From: Amphimedon queenslandica
Lineage: Eukaryota > Porifera > Demospongiae > Haplosclerida > Niphatidae
NCBI RefSeq assembly: GCF_000090795.2
Contig: NW_003546411.1
Location: forward strand, 147,114 to 187,525
Length of the DNA: 40,412 nt
Direction of reading: 5' to 3'
The position numbers and the translations under genes are program-made. The notes beneath the pieces were generated by a model, which saw only the letters and a program-made list of their open reading frames with translations, had not been told where the DNA came from and searched no databases. Each line of letters starts with the position of its first letter. Position 1 is the first letter of the stretch. This document shows positions 1-12,526 of this stretch, one piece after another.

Positions 1-169
1 ATTTATCTGTTTAGAAACTTTTATACTGTTCAGGGTAGCGTCATTGACAATGAATGAAAAAGCTTTAAATAATAATAGTAGCTATAATAGTAGGATAGCA
101 TAACCATTGACAATGAATACAACTGCTATTACTATCTGAAATTTAAAACTCAGTCAATATGATCCTTAC

Positions 170-3100
170 CATGTTATTTCCATGAAGTAGAGACACTCCA
201 TTTTCATTGATAGCTAACCAAACATTCCCAGTCTTGTGTGTTAGTGTCCCATATTGATCTTTACAAAAGAAAAGTGTAGAGCCAAACAGATCCCACGTGT
301 CAGCTAACAGTGTCAGTAACATTCTAGAGCAAGACTGACGACTGATATTATGATATCCTTTCCATTTCTGTAATAAACGGCTACTCAGTAGCTCCATGTC
401 ATGTGGCAGTATGTTCATTGTGAATTTACGACAACAAAACCTCCTCACTGCATCTTTAGCAATGTCTTGTGCATTAGTGAGGGAACTACAATCACCATAA
501 TCAATCTATTGATTAATAATAATGATAATAAACACAAACACAAAACACTTCTTGATTGCTTCAAGTGGAACAACATAAAAATCTTTTTTCAACGAAATTT
601 GTTATTATTATTATAGTATTATGTACCTGTGCCATTCTTGCTGTAATATCAAGAGCAATATCAAGTGAAGGAACAAGATAATAATCATTGAGTACATCTT
701 TACTATACTAAAAACAAACACCAATAAAACACAAGCACTCATAATATGTACTGTGTACCTGATAGGCTAATAATATAACCTCTCTATCTGTTTCTTGGCC
801 ACGCCTTGTTTTAAATGAGAGGCGGTTACGATACGTGAGGCGAATGGTCCGAGCATGAGTTGATGAACTACCCAGTTCAGTCATACTGTCACTCCACATT
901 GATATGACATCCATTAGTTTGCTGTTTGGGAATAAATAGAATATGTCCATTCCTTCTTCACCTGGCCAGTCACTCATCAGTGAGAAACCAGTAGTACACA
1001 CACTCTCCATCCCTAGCTCTTGGTTCAACTGGGACACTAACTCTTGTACTGTGGTAGAGGAGTCAGCATCTACTGTCTATAACAATTGAATGAAAAAAAA
1101 ATCAATTTTGATTATAAAATGAACAAATACATTTACATCAATTTTTAACAAAATACCCTGTACTATATAGTATGATACTGAGCAGTAAGCACTACGTTAA
1201 AACCCTGTAAAAACCCTGTATAAATGTACATGTACAAGTACATGACTGAATTGTGACACTTTATTATCTTATATGTACATTGACCAGAGTACTAACCACT
1301 GATGTATCATTCAGTAAGTGTATGTGTATTCCCAGTTTCATCTGCATCACACAAGTAAGGTGAATAGGGCGTGACATCAAGGAGTGTAGTTCCCACCATG
1401 ATGCTTTCTTCTCTCTCAGGCCATTCTTCTCAGTCCGTGCTAGTCTTGTATCACAAAGACCAATCAGTTGTCCTATTATTGTAGGCTGTGACCCAAAATG
1501 ACTCTGTTGACGAGTTATGAAAGCCTTCAAATACCAACTGAAGAGTTTTCTTCTTGGTTGAATGTGTGGTATCAGTAAACAGAGCAAGAACCAGCTCTGC
1601 ATGACAATATGGCTGCTCTGTAGACTTGAAGGAGCTGATATTTGACGGAGTATTTGACAGTAGAGCTCATCGTGAAGAGCAGTCTCTGGTAGGCACCGAC
1701 TGACAATTTGCTGAAGAGATACAATGTGATAGTCAAGAGCAAGTGGATCAAATGGAGTTGCAACAAACAACTGAAGACTCTAGAATATCAAAGACAAAAT
1801 AAAAAAGCAAAAATTAAATCTACAACTGTTTAAATATTAAAAGAATTTGCACAATTATATTCAAAAAAATTTCAATTTTTCATAAGCATAATGATATTAC
1901 ATGTACATGACATCCAAATTTACGATTACAATTACAGATATATGTATCATTAATTTTAATGAAAAAGTTGTCCGTTTTTACTTTAAATAATTGAACAGCC
2001 TCTAAAGTGAGTGTGGTTGATGGTAAGGATACTAATGGCTCCTGGATATTCTCAGTTGTATAGTTAAGGACTGGATTACACCATAATGTGGTTGCTGTAT
2101 AATAAATAAATAAATAAATAAATAAAATTAATAATAGCAATAATATGCTATTTACCAGATGCTAGTTCTTCTTTCTTTGTTCTATAAAGACGTGCTACAA
2201 CTTTCTCTGTTAAAGTGAGTTCAGGACCAGTTTCACCTGATGATGCAGACACTAAGTGATAGAACCATTTATCCTATTGAAGGGAAAGAGAAATAAAAAT
2301 AAAATAGATTAGAAAAAAAAGAGATGAAGAAATTAAAGAGAAGGATAATAAAGAGAAGGATGTGGAGACAAAGAGAAAGAGAAATCATAAGATTACTGTA
2401 GGGTGCCTTTTTTAGAGCTACATGTATATATTTTGTGGATTTTGTTGCTATTCGCGAAAATAAATTCCTCAAATTAATTGTATGGGCGTGAAAAATTTGA
2501 ATTGGGAATGAAAATTGTGAAATTTACTACAGCGAATTATATATTCACTAAAATTTATAGCCCTAAAAAAGGCACCCTACAGTATGGAGAATGAAGACAG
2601 AAAAGGAAGTTGACCGGCACTGAGCCCTCACTCACCATATCATCTTTATCTGAAAAGGACAATGAGATTGTCTCTGGTTCATTGCTCGCGTTAGTTGGAT
2701 CAGATAACTCAACTACTATAGTGAACTCATCTTTGATATGACAGAATGATGGGCGTGACCTGAAACCAGGTGCATCGGTACAGTGACGAACCATAGCATC
2801 AACTAGTGTGAAGGACTGCAAGGGATCAGTGTCAGGGTCTTGATACAGTATCAGCGACTGATTCAATAATGCAATCCACATCTTTTGATGACCTTGACTC
2901 CATGAGGATAATTTCTAATTTATAATAAGAAAGTACATGTACATGTACATGTATTGAGAAAAATCTGAAGTAATAACGAAATGATAAACATGACCTACGT
3001 GTGTATGTCAGTGTTACCCACAAAGCATGCCAAGTGAGCTAAACAACACGCTTAACTGCTACAATAATATGTACAAAGGAACAACTTTAAAAATTTATAA

Positions 3101-5747
3101 AAACCCAATTTTAATTAGAATCAAGTCAAACTTTCTATACACTACATAAGTATATACAGTATAGTGGGAAATTTTGGAAGGGATTAAATTTGGCGAATTT
3201 GGCATTTTAATAGCCATTTGCCAAAATAAAAATCCACCATTTTGAGCCATTATACGCATGCTCAATGGCACATGGCCACAAATTTGCCAAATTAAAATTC
3301 ACCAATCACCAAAATTTAGCAATTCGCCAAATTTTAGCCCCTCCAAAATTTCCCACTATACGGTATTTGCATCAGAAAAAATTATAAAAATCTCCTTCAG
3401 AGGCTGAGCACTATGCCAAAATCCTGTGGGGAAACATTGCAAATGTATAAATGTATTGATCATCAACACGGGTTATATTTACTTTCTCCTCCAGATATAA
3501 CAACAATACATGTAACTAACTGAAAATGAATGATAGTGCTGGTCAAAATAATCATAGGAATAGCTAAGGGTATCCACCTCAACCAAAAATAAAAAAAGAC
3601 TTTATATACATGTACATGTATGTGTATAGTAACACATAATGACATAGCCCATCACAGTAATAGGCCACTCATCGATTACATGTGCCATTGTTTTAGGTCA
3701 AAAGTTAGTCACACCAGAAAATATAAATAAGTCAATTTTTACACTAATACAATTGTAAAGTGAATGTTCTATGACATACATGTACATGTAAGCACAAAAG
3801 ATATCAAAAAATTTTTGTATTCATTATTTGAAAATTATGGACTACATATTATTAATAGTAAGGTTCATTGCAGATACGTGTACTTGTAGAATGCAGTAAT
3901 AGTACATGGCCTTTAACCAGCTAATTGTGATATTAATGCACATTAATACCAGTAACAATACTGTATATATAATACCAAGGATAATACACATGTACAAGTA
4001 CATGTACACACACATAATCCATGCACTCACCACTTTGGCCCAGTTTGCTGGTATGTCTTTAGTAGCTGGTGATGACATATTGTTCTGACACATTCTCATT
4101 ACAGACTCCAGTGCTATTAATGTACATACATCATGTTATCAGGGATATAATAGACTAACGTAACCGGGATTGGCAACGGGATCACGTGAGCGCATCATTT
4201 GTGTATAAAAACTTTTTGCAGTCTCTGTTATGATTTTCAAGATGGCGGCTGTCAATGTCTGGAGTATGAAGTTGCTCTTTTCTCTTTTAAAGATGTATTT
4301 AGCTTTCTGAAAAATCTACTGCAAAGTTATAATGGCGGCTTCAAGATTCTGATAGGTTATTGTAAGTCAATATTTGTTTTAAATGGTTTAAATCTTCAAT
4401 TTACGGCTAAAATTCCATTTGCGTACCTCTGTAGCCCAAATATTTGTTTCAATGAATTTGTTTTTGTCATGAAATGTTGCTACTTACTTTATTACATTGT
4501 TTAGGCAACTTCTCTTGTTTCTCCAGAGTGTTCTTCATGAATTATTCAAGAATTAAAACCAGTTTGCCATGGTATGACTTTTGCGTACCTCTCAGGAGAA
4601 TAGACTACATTCTATTGCTATGAAACTACAATAAGGAGACCCTTTACATGTTTTTACATTGTTTAAAGTTGTTTTTGAATTTTCCCTGTTGCTGGTTTTT
4701 TAGTTATAACAATTTACATTCAGCCATTTTGCTAAGATGCCATTGATTGCTGCCATTAATTTAATGAATAATAACAGAGTCTGATAATTGATTTCCGGTC
4801 CGTAACCAATCCCGGTTACGTTAGTCTATTATATCCCTGATGTTATAAAGCTACAATGTACATACATGTATGTATAGTAAGAACATACCTTTAATCCAGT
4901 CTTCACAATCAGCTCCACTGTCAGCCACAAAGTGATAGGTCCTGGTAGGTGTAGCCAACTACATGCATTATATACAAAAGCATCAATATTCAATTAATAC
5001 ATTTTACTAACAAATTGCATAAGCTATAGTTTTTGCTGTCTGGTTATAATGTTATTTTTGTGCTTGCCTTAAATTCAAAAAATTTAAACCACCTTCAATG
5101 TCATTTTAATGTGCATATATAGACCAAGGCCAAAACAAAAAATTCAAAACACTCAAAAATTTTAATGTATACACTACACAGTATTCATCATTTATAAATA
5201 CAGGCACTACATGTACAAAATTTTTCATTTGACATACTTGGAATGAGCTGGTTAGCTCATGCCTTGTGACTTTACACCAAGCAGCAAGATTAATGACACC
5301 TTTGGCTCGATACGTTGCACCTTTCTGTACAGCAAGAAATAAAACAACAGCATAATTAATATAAAATTATATAAATAATAACATCAATATTTATATTTCA
5401 AGCATTAAAGCAGTCTACATGTAATTTGATGATCAGGCAATGGGGAGAATGATAAAGTTAAGACAAACAAAATTGATGCCAACAATAACTTGAAATGATA
5501 ATCAACAAAATATTAGAATTTTTGTACACACAATGCTATACATGTATGCACATGTACATGTATATGTATCTCAATACAGTATTTAGGTAGATTCATATAC
5601 ATGTACATGTGTACATGTATTACGGTGTTATTGATTACTTTTGAATAATATTTCAATTCTTTTCCTTTCAGTATAAACCATCTTCTGGTCCAGTGCTTTA
5701 GTCTAGGATCTAACTTATGGAGGTACCCCTGCTTCTCATAACTGGTC

Positions 5748-5787
<40 letters not shown>

Positions 5788-8700
5788 GTAATAATAATAT
5801 ACGTCATAATAATACACTGTGCATTGTGTGTAGTACAATTGTGTGAAAAGACAAACTTGCTTAAAATACAATATACAGTACATGTACTTGTAGTAGATAA
5901 GTTACAGATAAGTACATTAAAATAATATGTAATGTACATGTACTGTGTATATGTAGTTTATGTACATGTATATATACAATACACATGTGTAAAATGTACA
6001 TGTACATGTACTGTGTGTATATTAACTGACATTATCGACAGATGATGCCGGTAGTGTTGCAGTGTATTTCTTGTTGCGTGGCATATCTTTACTGTTGCGT
6101 CCAGATGATGACGGCTCAACATAACCAATAGCAGCATCAGGTGGTATCATGTACTCATCATCACTGCTATCTGATACTGAACTCTGAGTACACTCTATTC
6201 ATAATAATAATAATAAATAATAATAATATAGTAGAGATACTGTATCTACATGTATAGTAAAATAATAAAAATAATGGTGGAGTTGTATAGCGTTTCAATG
6301 ACATAATAAGCAATACATACTAGACAGCAGTAATTGTCATATTTATTATGTAATAGGGATAGGCATGTAGCTGACAAAATAAATACATTATGCTCATAAA
6401 AGTACATGCACAGTTGCAAGGATAAATTTGTAATGAATAACAGGATAAAGTGAACCATTAATATCACATACATTTTGCTACTGTAGGCTTTTAGCATAAT
6501 TATATGTATATGTTATACCAAGCAAGAGGTGACAATAATAATGTAATTACAAAGAGTACATTAAGAGTACTGTATACCTCCTGAGTTAGGATCTAAGGAT
6601 TGCTCCTTTATATCACACATTGGTAAAGACTCCTTCCTCTCTACTAGCTTAAACTCTCCAAGAGAATAAGAGCTCAGATCATCATCATCATGATCATCAT
6701 CAGAATCATAAAACTGAGGAATTAGCTGCAGAGAATGAGTCCCCTATAAAGAGAATAGGGAGAATAAAGAAATGCAGACAAAGGGACTGAATGACAACAA
6801 TATAATGTACACACAAGACTAAATAACTTCCATGTGGTTAATTAATTAATATTAACATTAACTAGACGAATGTAAAACATTGAAGAGGCGTGCCTAAGCA
6901 AGCAAAGTAATGTACTATACAATAGATCTTGACAGACTAACAATACTCATGCATGACCGTGCCACTAAGCAGGCTCAGAACTTAATGAAATGCACCAATA
7001 CGTCAAAATAGTATATGAGCCTTTAGCAGCACACAATGTGACACTACTCACTCTCATATCTTAAATTCAACACTTATGACCACATTATTATTAAAATCAC
7101 TCATTCATTACCTTACAATTAGCTACATGTACATATGCCATTGCTTATTATGTATGTGTAAAAGAGAACTTACTCTTTTGAGTGAGAAGTATGCAGGGCT
7201 GGTTAAAGCATCATTCTCAACCGGCGGCTTCAATACTGCTGAGGTCTCTAATGGAGGGAGAGAGCTAGTGACTGGATGAAAGGGAGGAAGAGGAGGAGGA
7301 GCAGAAGAAGGAAGACTAGACCTAGCAGTACTACCATGAACGCTGTCCTTCTTGAATCGAGGTTTAGGTATCGGTTTAGGACTGGGAGAATGGGCCGGGG
7401 GGACAGAAGAGAAAGAGGAGGGAAGAGGGGGAGGGTCCCTGATCTGTATATCAACCTTATTGTGGGTCTTAGGGGGTAAAGCAGGGGCCCCTTTGCTTTG
7501 TAGTATTGGGCTACCAGGGACTGGGGATAAACCAGTCATACTAGTCCTACCGGTTTTGGCACTGTTCCCTTCAATTTGTGTGAATCTGTTGTGCAGAGAT
7601 GATCTAGGGGGTGGAGATGGGGATGTCTCGGGGCTATTATAAATATCACTAAAATGAGTAGTGGTCACACGACCGTATTTTGGATCATCAAAAGGTAAAG
7701 AATGTATTGGAGATAAAGGGAATGATCGAGTTGTGCTGGACATAATATTCTTAGGGGCAGAGCTTTGTCGCTGCGGGAACGGTTTCGGTTGGTTTTCGTA
7801 ATTAAGACGTGGGGTTGTCATGGGTTTAGTTTTACTCGAACCTCTGTCCTTCACTTTAAACCAGTCCTTCTTTGTCCTAGGAGGATCAGTACCTCTCAAC
7901 AGTGACAGGTACTCAGCCGATTCTATCAAAGTGGATGACCTGTGAGTAGTGACAATGGAGTCAACCCTCTGTATGGCCCTCTCTGTCACCTCTTGTCCTC
8001 CCATTTTCATACTTTCTCCTCTCACTTGAGAAAGGACTGATCTGAAGTCATTGGGTGCAATGTAGTACAGGTTCTCCTCATCGACACACCCATCACTGTG
8101 TATCCGAGGTAAGCTCCCTGTCAATACGCTGCTGTCTCGCAGGCCTATTAGTTTCCTCCATGCTTGTACGTGCTGGAATGCAAAGGAGTAAGCATAAGAG
8201 CTATCAGTGGAATCAGCGCTCTCTCCTGACACGTCTAAGAGGTCACACGACATTGAACGCTTGAAGGAAACTTTGTGAGACTTTAAGTGTCTCGGACGAG
8301 AGACTTTCATCCAATCAGCGAGCTTCTCTCTTCCAGCTGTTGTAGCAGTAGCAGAGGCCTGTTGCTTCAAAGCATTCTTCTGCGATAGAGTCTGTCTATT
8401 GATCTCTTGTATATCAACAAAATCAGACTCAGAGTCATCCGAGTCCTCATCAGGATTAGCAGCACTGCCATTTTCCATTGCAATGTAATGCTTGCCATGG
8501 ACCGAGTTAGGGGGAGGAGTGGGGGAGGGTTTAGGAGGGAGAGGGGGAGGGAGGGGAGGCATTGTGTGTGGTTTAGTGATAGAGCGTTTAGGAGCAGAGT
8601 GAAGAGGAGGAATAGTGGGAGGAGTTAGGGGAGAGGTACGCAATGAAGGAGAGTCTGGGAGTTCAAACAACTGAGTCAAGAAGTCCCCAGAAGGTGAGAG

Positions 8701-11700
8701 ATTATTAAAGAGGCTTTCAGGGAGTAATTTATCAAGGAGTACTTCTAGTTTCTTGCGTCTCATGTCAGGAGTGAGGGAGGCTAGCTCGTGTATGCTGCTC
8801 CTGTTGAATACAATATCAAGATGAGAGGACGGCTCCTTCTGTGAGGCAATGGGGGAGAGTAGAGCAGTCTCGCTTGCTTCAAGTGAAGTGAATATTAGCT
8901 CAACTACTGACAGGAAATCATTCTGTGATATAACTGCATAATAAAAATACAAAATACAATGTACGTATGTAGTAGTGGAAAATGGAATAAAAGTACATGT
9001 ACATGTAAACACATACCATTGAGTATACTTACATGTATATGTGTATGTAGTATACATGTACATGTATTTGTGGCAGTATACATGTACATGTAGATGCACA
9101 TGATAAAATTTAAATACTTGTAACTTTAAAAGCATGTATTTATTCTTGATTGGCATAAGATACATGTAAATTTAATGATGTGAATCATTGCTATGGAATT
9201 TACTTTAAATTTGTCATAAAAAATGCTACAGTAAATATCATAACTATGTTTATACTAATACACACAATGTGTACCTAGTTAACTAAAACAACAATTGAAC
9301 AATATAATAACACATACCGTATAGCAGGATATTTTCGTGGAGTCTTATTTTCGTGTTTTTCGTGTCCAAGACACTTTCACGAAAATTTAACGCACAAAAA
9401 TTTAGCACATATTCGGTATAGGCGTGTCCCGCTGCAGTATATTGCTCGCAATGAAATGGAGAAATACTTCAATACTTCCATTGATGAAAGTACACTTGGC
9501 TTACCCTCAAAAAACAATTAAAGCTGTCAAAAGAGAGGTAGAGAAAGCTCACCAGGCTTTGCCAGAGGCTCTTATAATACAGTTATCACGAAAATTTAAC
9601 CCACGAAAATCTCAACCACCCCAAATCACGAAAATTTGACCCCACGAAAATATCCCGCTATACGGTAATACAGTAACTGCATGAGCACCACTATATGTAA
9701 TTCAAGCTCAGTTCCTTACCTCCAGTCTTAAATTCATAGACACACCTCATGAATGAGTTGACAGCGACTCTCAGGTCCTTCTGATTGGTCTGTATCTAAC
9801 ATCATAGTAACAATATGACATAAATGATCACAATTTGTAATAACAATAGCAATTATTATAGTTAGGACAAAATCACAATCATAATCAAACAACCTGTAAA
9901 TATGTAGGACATAAAAATGGCTTAATAGTATACGTGTAGCTCTCTTTGTCTTAGGAAACTACAAAAGGACAAAAAGGCTGCCAATGTTTTAAAGAAAGCA
10001 TAAAGAAGAAGCTCAGAGTGTTAATAAGGATGATAGTAGAGTAAACAGTAAACAAGAGGCAGAATAATCAGTATATACAACAATAGATAACCGTAATGTG
10101 CACACACAACTCAATCAGCCATCCATAAAATGAAAATAATAATAATAAAAATGACGACGATAATAATAATAAAAACAATAACTGCCTTAATCACAAGCCA
10201 AAAAGATACAAATACATTATTTATTCAATAAAAATAATAATTAGCCACATAAATTTACCATTTTGCATGAAAGCTTCCTATATTACCAGGGCTATGTACA
10301 TGTGTAAGTTAACAAGGCCATGAAGTAATGCACATACATGTGTAATCTTGAGGCAATTATGTTATCAGTAGCATGTCAGTAACAATGTTATTAGCAAAAG
10401 GCAAAACTGTCACTATCAGTGCTATTTATTAATATTGGCAGAGTGAGTAAATATTATCCTGATCATTAGTTTATTGGTATGCCCATTATGTAACAATGCA
10501 TAATACTGCCATGTGTGTATAGTAATCTGTCCATATACAATGTATGAGTGATCTTTAGACACACAAGTTCATTAGTGTACATGTATGCAGTACCGTATAG
10601 CGGGTAATTTTCGACTGGTGCTTATTTTCGTCTGTTTCGTTGCTATTAATTCTGAACGAAAATTAATTCTGATGAAAATTAATTCTGAAGATAGGCGTGA
10701 CCATAATAAATTATTAATAACATGATAACAAGCATGGATGGCCTTGAAAACGGTGTTCACCTTCTAAAGAATCTCTTCCAGACCCTACAGGACCAGGGGA
10801 CCTCTTTCTAATGCTATCAGTCCTACAGATGCTAGTGAAGACATCAGATCAATTATTTTTGTCTAGTCGAAAATAAAACCAACGAATTTTTATTCTAAAG
10901 CCATTTCTGGTTTCAGTCGAAATTTTCAACCACCGAAAATAACCCGCTATACGGTATACCCACAATATTAGGAGTAAATGTATATGCTCAGAATGACCAA
11001 TAACACTGTAATGTACTACCAGGAGTGTATATAGCTTTAGAGACATGAATTTGTGTACTTAATGCAACTATTAGTTACTGTCTTACCTTTCCAAATTCTT
11101 TAGTTAGTATCTTGTGTATTTCATTGAGCTTGTCTCTAGCTGTATCAAGTGCCAGTGATAAATCCTCTCTCATTGATTTCTACAGACAATTAGCACAAAC
11201 AAGAGTCAATTAATCCACTGGACAATTAGTGACTTTACCTCTTTAGCAATCTCATCAATGAGAGACAGGACGTGATCATGCTGGGAGCTGCGCTGTCTCA
11301 ACACATCATCGAGTTTCAGTTGCAAGTTTGAAACCTACACATGCATAGAGGAGACACAAATTAACAACATCAAGTATGTGGTATGTGCACAACATACATA
11401 AACACATTCACATTCTACATGAAACATGATCAGCATACAGTATAGATTATACAGAGTAGCTTTTTTACATTATTAAAAAAACTGTGTGAGAGTAGAAATG
11501 ACAAATATCACTCATTTACTCACTGGCTGCTACAGCACAGTGTATAGGATAGAGGGCATGAGTATAAAGGAAATGTTTGTTAAACACTACGCGATAATAA
11601 GACTTCATTAAATGACAGCAAACAGTTATATCAATGATAACAGGCCAATGAAGTGACTACAACAACAATACACATATATATATATATACACACACACTCT

Positions 11701-12273
11701 CTATCACTAAACTATACAGTGAAAGTCTACAAGTATTGTTATGACAGGGTCTAATGTCAAACACACACAAGTAGTTAAAATAGCCGACAAACAGAAAATA
11801 TACTATCACTGGGTCATCACTGGATAAACTGAGCAACAGGCAAGACAAACATTGAGAGAGGGAGAGAGAGAGAGAGAGGAGAGGAAGAAGGGGAAAGAGT
11901 GAGGGAATGTAACACACCTCGACTTCAGCAGTAAGAGCTCTAATGTGCATCTCTTCATATTGCTTACGATACTGGTCCAACTAAATGAGGGACAGAGAGA
12001 GAGAAAGATATATATAGCATGAACAAAAAAGAGAGAGTCAAGACAAGATATATTTATTATACACAAGTACATGAACATACAAAATTAAATCAAATCATTC
12101 AGCAGTGATTGTGCAGGAACAAATGGAAGAAAAATAATAGATCCATTGGTTACAAAAATTAGAATACGTGCAAGGGCCCTCACTTTCTTGGTCACTTCTT
12201 CTCTGACGTGCTTCACTTTAGCCGTCGTCTCTAACAAGTGCGATTCCTTATCAGGGTGTAACTGAGACGCCAT
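170..12273 (-). CDS. PLEKHH1: PLEKHH1/2 (MAX-1)-type PH-MyTH4-FERM adaptor, C-terminus beyond window
   Basis: Nineteen exons, all phase-compatible: 12184-12273, 11918-11980, 11239-11334, 11087-11179, 9720-9795, 7174-8933, 6578-6743, 6031-6194, 5639-5746, 5238-5324, 4889-4958, 4031-4113, 2636-2914, 2156-2273, 1982-2094, 1297-1779, 759-1076, 627-707, 170-505. They give about 1530 residues. Residues 1-115 are a charged coiled coil. The large exon encodes a Ser/Pro-rich linker with poly-Pro runs. PH1 lies at about 840-930 (GYLHKLDPRLKHWTRRWF, then DWIK) and PH2 at about 955-1075. MyTH4 is at about 1100-1260 (LHDELYCQILRQ) and FERM starts near 1285; F3 continues past the left edge (WLAINENGVSLL). 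This domain order is that of PLEKHH1/2 and C. elegans MAX-1, cytoskeleton/membrane adaptors used in axon guidance and podocytes. The ATG at 12273 is the first in frame; the frame is open a little upstream without an ATG. The donor of exon 6031-6194 (GTCAGT) is weak. Choice between paralogues PLEKHH1 and PLEKHH2 is not possible here. Confidence 0.88.
2394..2584. mobile_element. Short inverted-repeat element (CTGTAGGGTGCC ends)
   Basis: TACTGTAGGGTGCCTTTTTT at the left is repeated inverted at the right, followed on each side by AGAGCTA / AGGGCTA. TA at both ends is the likely target duplication. At 191 bp with no reading frame it is a miniature element in a PLEKHH intron. Its subterminal TTCGCGAAAA text resembles the TACCGTATAG family. 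Confidence 0.75.
3012..3448. repeat. Dispersed CAAAGCATGC repeat, copy A, interrupted
   Basis: The left part starts CCACAAAGCATGCCAAGTGA and runs through GCAACTTTAAAAATT-type text; the right part ends GCACTATGCCAAAATCCTGTGG. The same ordered blocks occur at 12820-13275, 20540-20885, 29722-30005 and, inverted, 32322-32512. A TACAGTATAG-ended element (3155-3365) is inserted in the middle. Confidence 0.65.
3155..3365. mobile_element. TACCGTATAG-family miniature element, nested in a dispersed repeat
   Basis: Left end TACAGTATAGTGGGAAATTT and right end, inverted, TACCGTATAGTGGGAAATTT. The interior carries AATTTGGCGAATTTGGC and its inverse, so the whole element folds on itself. It is flanked by TA and cuts the dispersed repeat at 3012-3448. 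Confidence 0.8.
4140..4839. mobile_element. 700-bp inverted-repeat element with 7-bp target duplication
   Basis: A 34-bp inverted terminal repeat, starting CAGGGATATAATAGACTAAC and ending at GGGATTGG, is perfect between the two ends. ATGTTAT flanks both sides (4133-4139, 4840-4846). CAGGG ends suggest hAT relatedness, though seven rather than eight duplicated bases is atypical. No transposase frame is present. It sits in the PLEKHH intron between the end of PH1 and the next exon. Confidence 0.88.
5749..5786. repeat. (TAA)n microsatellite abutting a PLEKHH 3' splice site
   Basis: About 13 trinucleotide units. On the coding strand it reads (TTA)n directly before ATAG, the acceptor of exon 5639-5746, so it replaces the usual polypyrimidine tract. 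Confidence 0.85.
9315..9667. mobile_element. TACCGTATAG-family element with ORF-like interior
   Basis: Ends TACCGTATAGCAGGATATTTT and its inverse AAATATCCCGCTATACGGTA. Subterminal TTTTCGTG / CACGAAAA repeats follow. The central 160 bp (about 9425-9590) is unrelated to other copies and reads like fragments of coding sequence in shifting frames. It lies in a PLEKHH intron. Confidence 0.82.
10591..10956. mobile_element. TACCGTATAG-family element
   Basis: Ends TACCGTATAGCGGGTAATTTT and, inverted, the same text with one change. Subterminal TTCGAC / GTCGAAAAT repeats follow. The unique interior contains a 25-codon frame starting MDGLENGVHLLKN at about 10733. No transposase. Intronic in PLEKHH. Confidence 0.82.
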
Positions 12274-12526
12274 ATCACTAGTCCTCTCCTTTGCGTCCAA
12301 TGAGGCAATGAAAGAGTGGAGAGGATACAGGGGACGAATGAGTCGAGCTCTATTTTACAAACAGCTATGACAGTTTACTATCTCTCTTTATATGGACATG
12401 AAGCCAGAATTTTTCATGGTTTATAAAGTAACAGGTGCCTGGTGGGAGGAGAATGTCTGAATGAGATCAGATGGCAGCATAGATTATATGATGGCAATCG
12501 TGGCAAAGATCATTCTGAACTGAAGA
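12274..12526. promoter_or_regulatory. Shared divergent promoter interval, PLEKHH / RAD51B
   Basis: The proposed start codons of the minus-strand PLEKHH gene (12273) and the plus-strand RAD51B gene (12527) are 253 bp apart, so both promoters and both 5' UTRs must fit here if the starts are right. I see no TATA box at a convincing position and no repeat in the interval. The call rests on gene layout only. Confidence 0.4.

Noticed and set aside
7250..8630. Plus-strand frames opposite the large PLEKHH exon (for example 7276-7479, 8407-8628).
   Set aside because: Shadow frames of the Pro/Ser-rich coding strand; composition is the mirror of poly-Pro runs.
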